A stretch of 64,000 nt of DNA from Molossus alvarezi (lineage: Eukaryota > Chordata > Mammalia > Chiroptera > Molossidae): NCBI GenBank assembly GCA_037176705.1, contig CM073887.1:26043501-26107500 (forward strand), read 5' to 3'. The notes beneath the pieces are model-generated. The model had not been told where the DNA came from and ran no database searches. It worked only from the letters and a program-made list of their open reading frames with translations. Of the stretch, positions 11,366-21,639 are shown one piece after another; position 1 is the stretch's first letter; every line of letters starts with the position of its first letter. The position numbers and the translations under genes are program-made.

Positions 11366-11599
11366 TTTTTTTATCTTTAACTGAGGACACTTTTCTATAT
11401 TTTGTTCAGATAGAGTGGGAGGGGGGGAGAGAGAGAGAGAAACATCGATGTGAAAGGGACACATAGAGTGGCTGCCAACCACACGACCCAACAAGGGCTG
11501 GGGACAAAGTGCAACCGAGGTATGTGCCCTTAGCGGGAACCGAACCTGGGTCTCTCCGAACCGCAGGCCGACGCTCTAACTGCTGAAACCGGCCAGGGC
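11366..11599 (-). mobile_element. VES SINE
   Basis: Antisense VES with GGCCAGGGC at its right end, box B complement GAACCGAACCTGGG and the purine-rich tail complement. Left boundary uncertain by a few bases within a poly(T) run. Confidence 0.92.
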
Positions 11600-11727
11600 T
11601 ATCATTTTTTTTTATAATAATACATCATTGTTTCTGTGAGGCTTGCCAAATACTATGTCATATTTGCACAATAATAATTTGCTTGACATGTTATATCTTT
11701 GAAGAATTAAAAAAAAACTTGTGCCTT

Positions 11728-11964
11728 GCCCTGGCCAGTTAGGCTCAGCGGTTGGGGCATTGGCCTGTGGACCAAAGAGTCTCGGGTTTGATTCCAGTCA
11801 AGGGCACGTACCTCAGCTGTGGCTCATCCCTGGCCCTGGTCGGGGTTGTTCAGGAGGCAGCCAGTGGATGTGTCTCTCTCACATCAATGTTTCTCTCTCT
11901 CCTCCAACTCTGTCTGAAGATAAATTTTAAAATATCCTCAGGTGAGGATTAAAAGTATATATAT
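11728..11964 (+). mobile_element. VES SINE
   Basis: Starts GCCCTGGCCAG, with boxes A and B and the CCTCAGGTGAGGA tail. It is flanked by TTGTGCCTT (11719) and TTGTGTCTT (11965), a 9-bp duplication with one change. Confidence 0.93.
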
Positions 11965-11973
11965 TTGTGTCTT

Positions 11974-12408
11974 TTCGTAGGGAAATCATTTGGGGAGATG
12001 GCACTTTGGAAGAACACATCCCAATGGATTAAGCAAGAATAGAGCTATAATGTTAGAACTCATGCACTGGCAGTCATACAATGAAGAGAAAAAGGTCTCC
12101 AAAGAAACTAATTTTTGTCTGACTTTACTAATTAGAACAATGGTTTTAAAGCTTGATAGTAACAAAATTAGTAGCCAAGATAAATCTGAGGAAGACAGTA
12201 AAATGTATCACAACCAGATTTTAAGGGTTGCAGACTGTTGTTAATGGACAAGGACAAGCAAGCACACAACTCAACTACTCGGCAATTTGATACAGCACCA
12301 ACCACACAGAACATTTTTGTTCTGTCTGTATAGTGGCAAATATGTTTTCTATTTATATATAAATAACTAAGACAGAACTTAAATCACGGCTATAGTTATT
12401 AACATTAA
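11974..12408. other. unique intergenic sequence
   Basis: An 84-codon frame at 11990-12244 has no family resemblance. Nothing else seen. Confidence 0.45.
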
Positions 12409-12421
12409 TAATGTTAATACT

Positions 12422-12633
12422 GCCCGGCTGGTGTGGCTCAGTGGTTGAACATTGACCCATGCACCAAGGGGTCGCCGGTCCGATTCCTGGTCAGGGCACA
12501 TGCCCAGGTTGTGGGCCTGATCCCCAGTGGGGGGCATGCAGGAGGCAGCCAGTCAATGTTCTCTCTCATCGATGTTTCTCTCTCTCTCTTCCTCTCTTTC
12601 TAAAATCAATAAAATAAAAAACATTTAAAAGAC
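12422..12633 (+). mobile_element. VES SINE, ATCAATAAA-tail subfamily
   Basis: Starts GCCCGGCTGGTGTGGCTCAG with a GATTCCTGG box B, a CTCATCGATGTTTC tail and AATCAATAAAATAAA. It is flanked by a perfect 13-bp duplication TAATGTTAATACT (12409 and 12634). Confidence 0.94.
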
Positions 12634-12649
12634 TAATGTTAATACTTAA

Positions 12650-13356
12650 TATTTATTAAAATTTAAGTATGTTCCAAATGCTTTGCTTCATATTTCATAC
12701 AAATTATCTCATTTTATTTTTCCTAAATTCTGAAAAAAAATAAGTTGCAAGCTTTAGTTTCATTTTATAAATAATCAAGCTGAGACGTAAGCAATGGGAT
12801 GGATCACACCGCAGGTGTCCGACTGAAACCCTGGCGCCCGCTCAGTAAGCTCTGTGCAGGACACACAGTGTTTTCGTCACTGAGTTAAAAACTAATAATC
12901 GAGTTCATAATGTCATTCAGGAGCGGAGATCGACAGTCATCTATAGTAGATAATGCAGTTTTAATTGTTTTTGCTGCTTAATATATTTCCCTGTAATTAA
13001 AACAAGTCTACATTAAACTAGATCTTACAAAGTAAACTGAAATGTGATAATACAGTATTACACTTTTAAAATCAATGCTTATTGTAGTCATTATGTTTTT
13101 ACTTTGGTCAAAAAACTTTCTTTTAGTGATGAAGCTTGATCTTCATCTGTTCCTATGGAATTATTCTTAACGGTTGTTCATAGACAGAGAAACAGGGAAA
13201 GTGACTGAGTGGTACATTAAATGTGGGTGGAAAGGTAAGTATAAATTTTAAACTTCTGTTAAGTAAATATAAAAGGAGGCCCTGCAGGAGAGATGGACCA
13301 CACACATTCCTAGGTAGGCTGCTATTAAGTCACTCCCAATCTGGGATGGAAATAGA
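12650..13356. other. unique intergenic sequence
   Basis: A weak MIR/L2-like stretch may lie at 12650-12830 (TATTTCATACAAATTATCTCATTTT). Nothing else recognised. Confidence 0.4.
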
Positions 13357-13371
13357 TAAATGTGATGCTGA

Positions 13372-13649
13372 GCCCGGGAGGTGTGGCTCAGTGGTTGAGT
13401 GACGACCCATGCACCAACAGGTTGATGGTTTGATTCTCTGTCAGGGCACATGCCCAATCTCGTGTTGGGGGTGCATGCAGGAGGCGGCCAGTCGATGTTC
13501 TCTCCCATCGATATTTCTCTCTCCCTCTCCCTCTCCCTTCCTCTCTCTCTAAAAATCAATAAAGAAAAAAAATTTTTTTTTAAATTTAGGCTGTCGATGG
13601 GAAAAAAAGGAGAAACATCCGCAACAAAAATAAATTCATGTAAAAAATG
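13372..13649 (+). mobile_element. VES SINE with about 64 bp of extra 3' sequence inside the target duplication
   Basis: VES body at 13372-13585 with AAAATCAATAAAG and an A/T-rich tail, then non-SINE sequence to 13649. The 15-bp target duplication TAAATGTGATGYTGA lies at 13357-13371 and 13650-13664 with one C/T difference. The inserted unit therefore includes the extra tail. Confidence 0.88.
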
Positions 13650-13664
13650 TAAATGTGATGTTGA

Positions 13665-14965
13665 GCTTTCTTAGAATTTGAGGAACTCACTTTTTTTTAA
13701 AAGAGATATTAAAATCTATTCAGGTTTCATTTTATAAGTACCAAGTGCTGTAACTAAATTTCTTCAAAGATCAGGATGACACATTGATCTTGCATTTGCA
13801 AAATCATCCTTTTCCCTGTCAGACTCTTGGTCTCCTGTTTCTCTTTGCATGTGGAATGGGCCAAGAAGCTTACGTCTGGAAAGCAGTGCGATGTCAAGGA
13901 AGTGTTCTTACCACAATATTAATACCAGCAGAGATGTGTAAGCAGAGCGCGTCTTCTTTTCTTTCCTCTCCTACCCGTGACGGGTCTTAAGTGAGTGGGA
14001 AAGGAAATGTGCACACAGAATTGAGACAGATTCCAGGAAATTGAAAGTGTAAACAAGGCCTTTTTAATAGGCCCTGAAATTTGGCAGAACGTTCAGAAGA
14101 CTTCAAATGAGCCATGGACTTCTTATTTAGTAGATACATAATTATGACACACGTACCCAAACATTAGAGAAGAAAGTGAGAAGCTGATGTTTGGAGAACT
14201 GATGTCCTTGTATGCTTTAATATTAAAAGTAAATACGCAAATAGAATGATCTCATTTGAAAGTATTTCGAAATGGGCAAAATATTATGTGCTGTAATGCC
14301 TTAATATTTAGCTGAGTGGAAAGAATTTTAAATTGGATCTTTGGGACCTTGGGCCAGTCACTCTAAAATGAAACAGCCAAACTGAATGACCTGTGACGTG
14401 TTAAACCTTTAAAATGATAATTCTAAGAAGTACTAATGCACTTCTGAAGAACTGTTTCTGATATAAACACTTTTGCAGAAAAAGGCCGTTGTTATAGGTG
14501 CTGTGAACATAGCAGTGACAAGATAAAGATCCCAGGGCTCACGAATCTCAGCTTCTGACTATACAGACACTTGCATACAGGATACAACATGACTAAGTTT
14601 CAGAAAGATACCGTACCCAAGAAAGACAATCCAACAAGAACTCTAAAAGTAAATAACACCGTCTGGATGTTCAGATCTCCCATATCCTTCTTAAAATCCC
14701 TCCTTTTCTCCTTTCCAATCCTCTCAAACATCAACAGTCTTCTAACCTCCCAGTCTATAAACGCTTCACCCTTGGTTCTGTAGCTCAGCTTAGTCCATTT
14801 CCTAGCACAGGTGAATTTTTTCCTTCTTTCCCTGTCAACTCTTTCTTCTAGCTCTTCTTTTAAAATAAAGAACATACTATTTTCATTAAAATTATACACT
14901 ATCACCTATTTTGCATTCTCAGTCTTCTTAATTTGATTATCTATTGCTTGCCTGAGCTTTTTAAA
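13665..14965. other. unique intergenic sequence
   Basis: A short L2-like patch (GGTGCTGTGAACATAGCAGT) lies near 14490-14560. Otherwise nothing recognised. Confidence 0.45.
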
Positions 14966-14977
14966 AGAATATTTACT

Positions 14978-15222
14978 GCCCTGGCCGGTTTGGCTCAGCG
15001 GTTGGAGCGTCGGCCTGCGGTCCGGAGAGACCCGGGTTCTGTTCCCGCTAAGGGCATGTACCTCGGTTGCAGTTTGTCCCCAGCCCTGGTTGGTCGTGCG
15101 GGTGGCAGCCACTCGATGTGTCCCTTTCACATCGATGTTTCTCTCTCTCTCTCTCCCTCCTGCTCTATCTGAACAAAGAATGAAAAAGTGTCCTCGGGTG
15201 AGGATAAAAAAAAAAAAGAGAG
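14978..15222 (+). mobile_element. VES SINE, GTGTCCTCGGGTGAGGAT-tail subfamily
   Basis: Starts GCCCTGGCCGGTTTGGCTCAG and ends TCCTCGGGTGAGGAT plus an A tract. Perfect 12-bp target duplication AGAATATTTACT at 14966-14977 and 15223-15234. Near-consensus, so likely young. Confidence 0.96.
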
Positions 15223-15335
15223 AGAATATTTACTAGGAAAACAATTCCTGAGTAGTTTTATACTTCAGACTGTTCCTTTATATTTGAGTGATCAGTTAAG
15301 TGATTATAATATTTAATAATTATCCACCTTTTCTC

Positions 15336-15470
15336 AGGAATTTATATTTATTTATTCAAGAAGTTTTTATTGAGCATGTACTATGTGCCATAAACTGCTG
15401 CAGGTGCTGTGGGTATAGCAGTGAATATGTGAGAGCTGGTCCCTGCTCTCATAGATCTTTATCTATATAG
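15336..15470 (+). repeat. L2 LINE 3' fragment
   Basis: TTTATTGAGCATGTACTATG, then GTGCCA, GGTGCTGTGGGTATAGCAGT and GGTCCCTGCTCTCATAGA. This is the familiar L2 3' region, diverged. Confidence 0.8.
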
Positions 15471-15474
15471 ACGC

Positions 15475-17127
15475 ATCTGCACTTTCTTTTGGCATTAGTG
15501 GTTATTATGAAGATGTTTGAGGCAGAATTGATTTTTCATTTTTCAAGTCTCTTGCTTTATGCAGGTAGAATGCCTGAATAATGATATTTTCATTCCTATG
15601 ATATTTCGTAGCTGTACTAAGATAAGATTCAGTGTGTGACCTTTCAATTGGCAGACTCAATCATGTCTTCATTTCAGGGAAATTCGTCTGTGCTGTATCA
15701 TTTAGTATTGTCCCATCTATGTGGGTTATCTATTTCAGAGACACCATTTGGTTCATGTCAGATTATCTCATTCATCTGTCTTCTATTATGGCTTCTTTAT
15801 GCTCTGATCCTTTTTTTCTCTGTCTTTACTGTGATGTCTCAATATTTTCTTCTAGTTCAGGAATTTAATGTTCAGCTGGGCCTTTTCTCTTCATTGAGAT
15901 TTCATTTGTCCTTTAGAATGCTAGTTTGGTAGTATGGTATTTTGCCAGATAATTTCTTGTTATATTGGTTATGCTTAACTTGAGAAGCTCTGTTCAGAAT
16001 CTCTAATTATTTTTGTAGACTGTGCCAGAATTGTAAATGTGTGTGACTCTGTTTCCAGATTATCCAAGAATGGTGAGTGCTCTCCGGGTGCAACAGTCTG
16101 AGGGTGAAGAGTTATGTTACATTCATCGGGGGGAAACGCAGAGAGCTGAGCTGGGGCTCTTTGATGCCTGTGGGTGAAGGGGGGCTCTGCCCACCCCTGT
16201 GATGCTGACCAGTTCTCCATCCACACTCACCCCACCCAGGAGGGCTGTGTCCTATTTCCAGGATGGGGGATACCCTTGTAATTTTGGGGCTCCTCTCTTC
16301 TGGATCTCTGAAGCTACCACGTCCATATGAAAAGCCAGCTCTGCCTCTATAAAAGAAGGTCTACTTTTACATGTGTATCCCCCCCCTTATCTACAAAACT
16401 AACATTTATATCAATAAACAGAAGAGGAATAGAATCAGCATAAACCTCAAGCCGACCTCTTTCCAAATCTGGAGACATTACAGAAAATTCTGTATCAAGT
16501 CATCATGATTGCCTGGACAAGAGCAGAAATGAGGTGAGAAAACATTCTAATTTTCTGTAATAATATCTGTACTCCTAAATGCCATAGGTCATGGGTTAAC
16601 ACCTTTATCCTTTATCGGGGGGGGGGGACTCTGAATAATAAAATCAGGAAAGCCTAAGCTTATTTATTTATTCTTAAAAATAAGAGTAGGAGATAACCTT
16701 AGACTTACCTATAAGCTATGCAATCTGCTAAGCTGTGGCTTTGTAGATGTAAACGGTGACTTTATTGAGGAGGCTACATTCTGAGCTGAAAGTCAGGGTG
16801 TCTGAAGTCAACAATAACAGCTAAGCCCGAAAGAGACGGAATCGGGATGCCCCTCTAGTTTCACACGGGCCTTGTAAGGACGCCACTGGGGGCTGGCCAA
16901 GTGTGTGCCGTGTGCTCGGAGTGAACTAGACGGTGAGCTGGAGAGGGCCCTAGTGACCTCCTCAGCTGGAGAATGAGAGACACCAGGACACTGACTTATT
17001 GGGAAGTGGCCCCTGGAGCTGTTAAAACCGACAGGAAGGGAAGCTCCTGAGAGCTGCTGCGTAATTCTGCAGACGCTGGAGCAGAGGGAAAGCCAACACC
17101 CAAAATATGAAACAGTTATTAAAATAT
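15475..17127. other. unique intergenic sequence
   Basis: Contains an 11-G run at 16617-16627. Frames at 15632-15932 are low-complexity hydrophobic and not supported as genes. Confidence 0.5.
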
Positions 17128-17525
17128 GGTCACACACACAGACACAGACACACACAGACACGCAGACACACACACACAGATACACACACAGACACACACA
17201 CAGATACACACACAGACACACACACACAGACACGCAGACACACAGAGACAAGCACAGACTTGTATAGACACACAGACATGCACACACACACACTGACACA
17301 CATGCAGACATACACAAACACACAGACATGCGCACACAGACACACAGACACACAGACACACACACATAGACACACACAGACACAAGCACAGACAAACAGA
17401 CACACAGACATGCACACACACACACACATACACAGACACACACATAGACACACACACAGACATGCACACACACTCACACATATACACACACACATAGACA
17501 CACACAGACACTCACACGTACACAG

Positions 17526-17556
<31 letters not shown>

Positions 17557-17565
17557 TATACATGG
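17128..17565. repeat. (CA)n / (CAGACA)n microsatellite block
   Basis: About 440 bp of CACACA with interspersed CAGACA and occasional T, on the plus strand. It gives long Thr/His frames on plus and Cys/Val frames on minus, which are artefacts of the repeat. Confidence 0.97.
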
Positions 17566-17569
17566 TCTC

Positions 17570-18435
17570 TCAGCGGGAGCTCTCAAAGACATTAGACAGC
17601 AGAAACACCTGACTCACCATCACCCAGTCATGGATGAAGACATGGCATCAGGAAAGAGGCTACAAATTATTGATTTTTGCAAAACACCCCTTGCTCTGGA
17701 GAGAAAATGTTTTCTCCAGGAAAATTAATAGATTTCGAGGCTTTATAACTTCGGGTATGGTGTCAACCCAATTAAAGAGATTTTGATTTTGAGCTCATTA
17801 ATTATATCCAAACACAGCCTAGGAAAATAAAGTCACTTTAAAATAAGGAGTCTAGTTAAACAATGTGTGGACTGCCATGGAGTCTCTCTGCATCAGTGGG
17901 GGATGGACGCTGGAAGGCAATGCAGGTCAGTCTCCTCAGTTTTCAAAACAGGATGTCGTCTGCCTCCTGTACATCTGGAGTTGACATCACAGGGATGCTT
18001 CTGTCATCCAGCGGCTGGAAGGGCTGCCCTCAGGGCTGTCCCCGGATCCCTCTGTAAACAGGCTGTGGGCAGCATGTGCCCAGGCGGACTGCAGGGCGCT
18101 GATAGGCACAGGCACCGTCCGAGAGCTCGTGAAACCCTTACCCCTCGAGTTCCTCCAGACTCGAGCCCTGGGTTAAGCCAAATGTCAGGCTTCAGAAGGA
18201 AGAAGATCTGGATCACATTATCCTAATTCCCTGTACAGGGATTTTAGTGAGCTAAGATTTCAGTGTTATAGTCTCCATTTTTCCCTGTCATAATTTACAA
18301 AACTTCAATATGAAAAATAAGATCTTCCATTTTATAAGGTTGTATTAAGAACTTGAGATAACTTCAATTAAAATATTTGCAATCCATTTTCCTAGAATTT
18401 GAGGGAAAAAAGTATTTGTTTCTCTACATCAGGTT
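17570..18435. other. unique intergenic sequence, GC-rich in the middle
   Basis: 17860-18190 is richer in G+C. A 119-codon frame (17867-18226) overlaps others of similar length on both strands and has no recognisable domain. Confidence 0.45.
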
Positions 18436-18439
18436 CTGC

Positions 18440-18605
18440 ACTGTTGTATAAGGACACATGCAGGCACCTGATAGACCTGGTTCAAATTCCAGCCCTTTCC
18501 CTTACTGGTTGTGTGATATTAAACAGGTTACCTCATTGGTGAAATCAGGATAATCATAGTACTGGCCTCAGAGGGTAAGGGTTAAATAAGTTACTAGATG
18601 CAGAG
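18440..18605 (+). repeat. MIR SINE relic
   Basis: GACCTGGTTCAAATTCCAGC, TTACTGGTTGTGTGA and TTAAACAGGTTACCTCATTGG follow the MIR core and 3' order on the plus strand. Confidence 0.8.
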
Positions 18606-18644
18606 AGCTTACATGACTGGCAGATAGAGAGCTCTCACGAAAGG

Positions 18645-20270
18645 GCAGGAGGAGATACTGATCCGGTCAAGGTGGCAGGTAGGTAAATGCAGTCTCGCCT
18701 CCTCCCACAACCACATCAAAATTACGACTGTACTACAGAACCACCATCATTCAGAACCACCTGAAATCGAGCCTAATGGAAGTCCAACAACTACCGAATT
18801 AAAGCATCAGCCACATCCAGACTGGTAGGAGGGGTGGAAGCGTGGACAGGCTGGTCCCACACCCATGTGTGGCGGATGAAAATCAGGGGGACACCTCGGA
18901 CGGGAAGGTCCTCCCTGAAGACTGAGGGGTCCTCGTCCCACACTAGGTGCCCCCCTCAGGGTTCCAGTGCCAGGAAGAGAATCCCCATCACTTCTGGCTG
19001 GAAAAACCAGCGGGAACTGAGGCTGAGGCTGCGGGAGCCCCAGGCAGCTCCTCTTAAAGGGACCACGCATGGACTTATCAAACTTACTCGGACTTGCTCC
19101 CTCTAAGCTTGCAGGGGAGGCAGCTGGAAAGCACCAGAGACATACAGGGAAGAACTGAACTGTTCGGCCTCAGGACGAGGGATGGAAAGTCATGCTGGCA
19201 AAGGTCTTTGTTCCTTTGGTGAGCCCTTCCCTTATGAGGCCGGCAGTCAGGCGCCATATCTGGGACTCCAGCAACCTGGCTCACACTGTTTGCCTAGGAG
19301 ACATAGCAACTCTACCTAATACATAGAAATAATCACAGGAAAGCAGCTAAAATGAGGAGACAAAGAAACATGTCCCAAATAAAAAAAAAGAGCAAAACTC
19401 CAGGAAAATAATTAAACAAAATGGAAATAAGCAATCAATTAGATGCAGATTTCAAAACACTGCTTGTAAGGATGCTCAAGGAACTTAGTGAGACCGTCAA
19501 AAAACTTAAGGAGATGTTCAAGGAACTTAGTGAGAACATCAACAACATATAAAAGGACCAGTCAGAAATGAAGGATGCACTAACTGAAATAAAGAATAAT
19601 TAATAATATAATAGGTAAAACCAAGAAGCAAACCACCAATTTGGTATATAAGGAAGCAAAAAACACTGAAACAGAACAGCAAAAAGAAAAAAGAATCCAA
19701 AAAAAATGAGGATAGTGTAAGGAGCCTGTGGGACAACTTCAATAGTGCCAACATTCACATCATGGGGTGCCAGAAGGAGAAGAGAGAGAGCAAGAAACTG
19801 AAAACCTATTTGAAAAAATAATGACAGAAAACTCCCTAACTTGGTGAAGGAAACAGACATGCAAGTCCAGGAAGTACAGAGAGTCCCAAACAAGATGAAC
19901 CCAAAGAGGTCCACACCAAGACACATCATTATTAAAATATCGAAGGTTAAAGACAAAGAGAGAATCTTAAAAGCAGCAAGAGAAAAGCAGTTTGTTACTT
20001 ACAAAGGAGTTCCTATAAGACTGTCAGCTGATTTCTCAAAAGAAACTTTGCAGGCCAGAAAGGAGTGGTAAGAGATATTCAAGGTGATAAAAAGCAAGGA
20101 CCTACAACCAAGATTACTCTATCCTGCAAAGCTATCATTTAGATATGGACATATCAGGAGTTTCCCAGACAAGAAAAAGCTAAAGGAGTTCATCACCACC
20201 AAGCCAGTATTATATGAAATGTTGAAGGGTCTTCTTGAAGCAAACTGTGAGAGAACTGGGAGGTAATATT
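18645..20270 (+). mobile_element. L1 LINE fragment: 5' UTR and decayed ORF1
   Basis: The 5' UTR at 18645-19350 reads CCTCCTCCCACAACCACATC, with GGCTGGTCCCACACCCA and CCAGGAAGAGAATCCCCATC, as in mammalian L1 5' ends. ORF1 follows from about 19350 to 20266. It has several frameshifts and stops, but the conserved segments RHIIIKISKVKDKERILKAA, IRLSADFSKETLQARKEW and LQPRLLYPAKLSFRY remain. ORF2 is missing after 20270, so the copy is cut at its 3' side, unlike the usual 5' truncation. Confidence 0.88.
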
Positions 20271-20795
20271 GACAAAACTTGGTACTGAAGTGAATATGGA
20301 ATGTAAAGCAGAAGAATTTCTAATATTACACCTAGATTTAGGGGTTATACAACTGGAGGAGAAATTATATCATTTATGACAACAAAGTACAGGGAATCCT
20401 GACTTCAGTTAGGACATTTTGAGTTTAAGGTGTTTTGAAAGATCTGGTTGGCAATTCGATATTCAGGTTAGAATTCTGAATGGGCTCAATACATGTGGAA
20501 AGTATAAGTTCCTCATAAGGATTGGAGGCCAGGGAAATAGTCTCAAATAAAAACAGACCTAGGCCTGAGACTGGAGGAACTCTCAAGGGCATTATAATAT
20601 TATCACACTAGTACACTAATTCATATATTAATACAAACTAATACATCTACCTCAGACTTAAGTCAACACTTAAAAATCTACATTAATAGAAAGTAGGGAT
20701 GATGGACATAGATAATCCAACTGAGAGAAGACAAAATGATTCAAAACTATGTAAAATAGGTTAATCATAGTATATTTTAATCATATCCTATATTT
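20271..20795. other. unassigned sequence between two L1 fragments
   Basis: About 520 bp that I cannot assign to L1 or any other family. AT-rich, no open frame of note. Confidence 0.45.
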
Positions 20796-21639
20796 TAATA
20801 CTTAATTTATTAATTTTTAAATTATAGATGTCCCTCCATTTTCCCCCTTTGACAACCTCTTCCCCATTCCCCTGCCTCCTGACTTCACCATACTGGTTAT
20901 GTATATATGTATATAGGCTTTTTGGTTTATCTCTTCCTGCTCTCCTCCACCCTCCCTCCCTCTGAGGTTTGTCAGTCAGTTCCCTACTTCCATGTCTCTG
21001 GATCTATTTTGTTCATCAGCTTATTTTGTTCATTATATTCCACAAATAAGTGAGATCATGTGATATTTGTCTTTCTCTGATTGGCTTATTTCACTTAGTA
21101 TGAAATGCTCCATGTCCTTCTGTGTTGTCTCAAAGGGTTAGAGATGTTTCTTTCTTATAATTACATAGTATTCCATTGTGTAGATGTACCACATATTTTT
21201 TATTCACTCGTCTACTGATGAGCACTTGGGCTGTTTCCAGATCTTAGCTATTGTAAACAGTGCTATTATGAACATAGGGGTGCATATATTCTTTCTGATT
21301 GGTGTTTCAGGCTTTTTAGGATATATTCCTAGAAGTGGAATCACTGGGTCAAATGGCAGTTAAATTTTTAACTTTTTGAAGAAACACCATATTGTTTTCC
21401 ATAGAGAATGCCCCAGTCTGCATTCTCACCAGCAGTGTACTAGAGTCCCCTTTTCTCCACATCCTTGCTGGCACCTGTTGTTTGATGATTTGTTGATGGA
21501 ACCATTCTGGCAGGTGTAAGGTGATACCTCATAGTCAGTTTAATTTGCATCTTTCTGATGATTAGTGACATTGAGCATTTTTTCATATGTCTCTTGGTCA
21601 TCTGTATGTCCTCTTTAGAGAAGTGTCTATTCAGGTCCT

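Noticed and set aside
15632..15932. Hydrophobic frames of 78 and 98 codons
   Set aside because: Overlapping frames in T-rich sequence without start context, signal peptide logic or family resemblance.
16617..16627. Run of 11 G
   Set aside because: Short homopolymer, possibly affected by sequencing or assembly. No function supported.
16808..17595. Long Cys/Val frames on minus and Thr/His frames on plus, one of 221 codons
   Set aside because: They are produced by the (CA)-rich microsatellite at 17128-17565. All frames of such a repeat stay open.
17867..18226. 119-codon plus-strand frame
   Set aside because: Overlapping frames of similar length on both strands in a locally GC-rich patch; no protein family resemblance.
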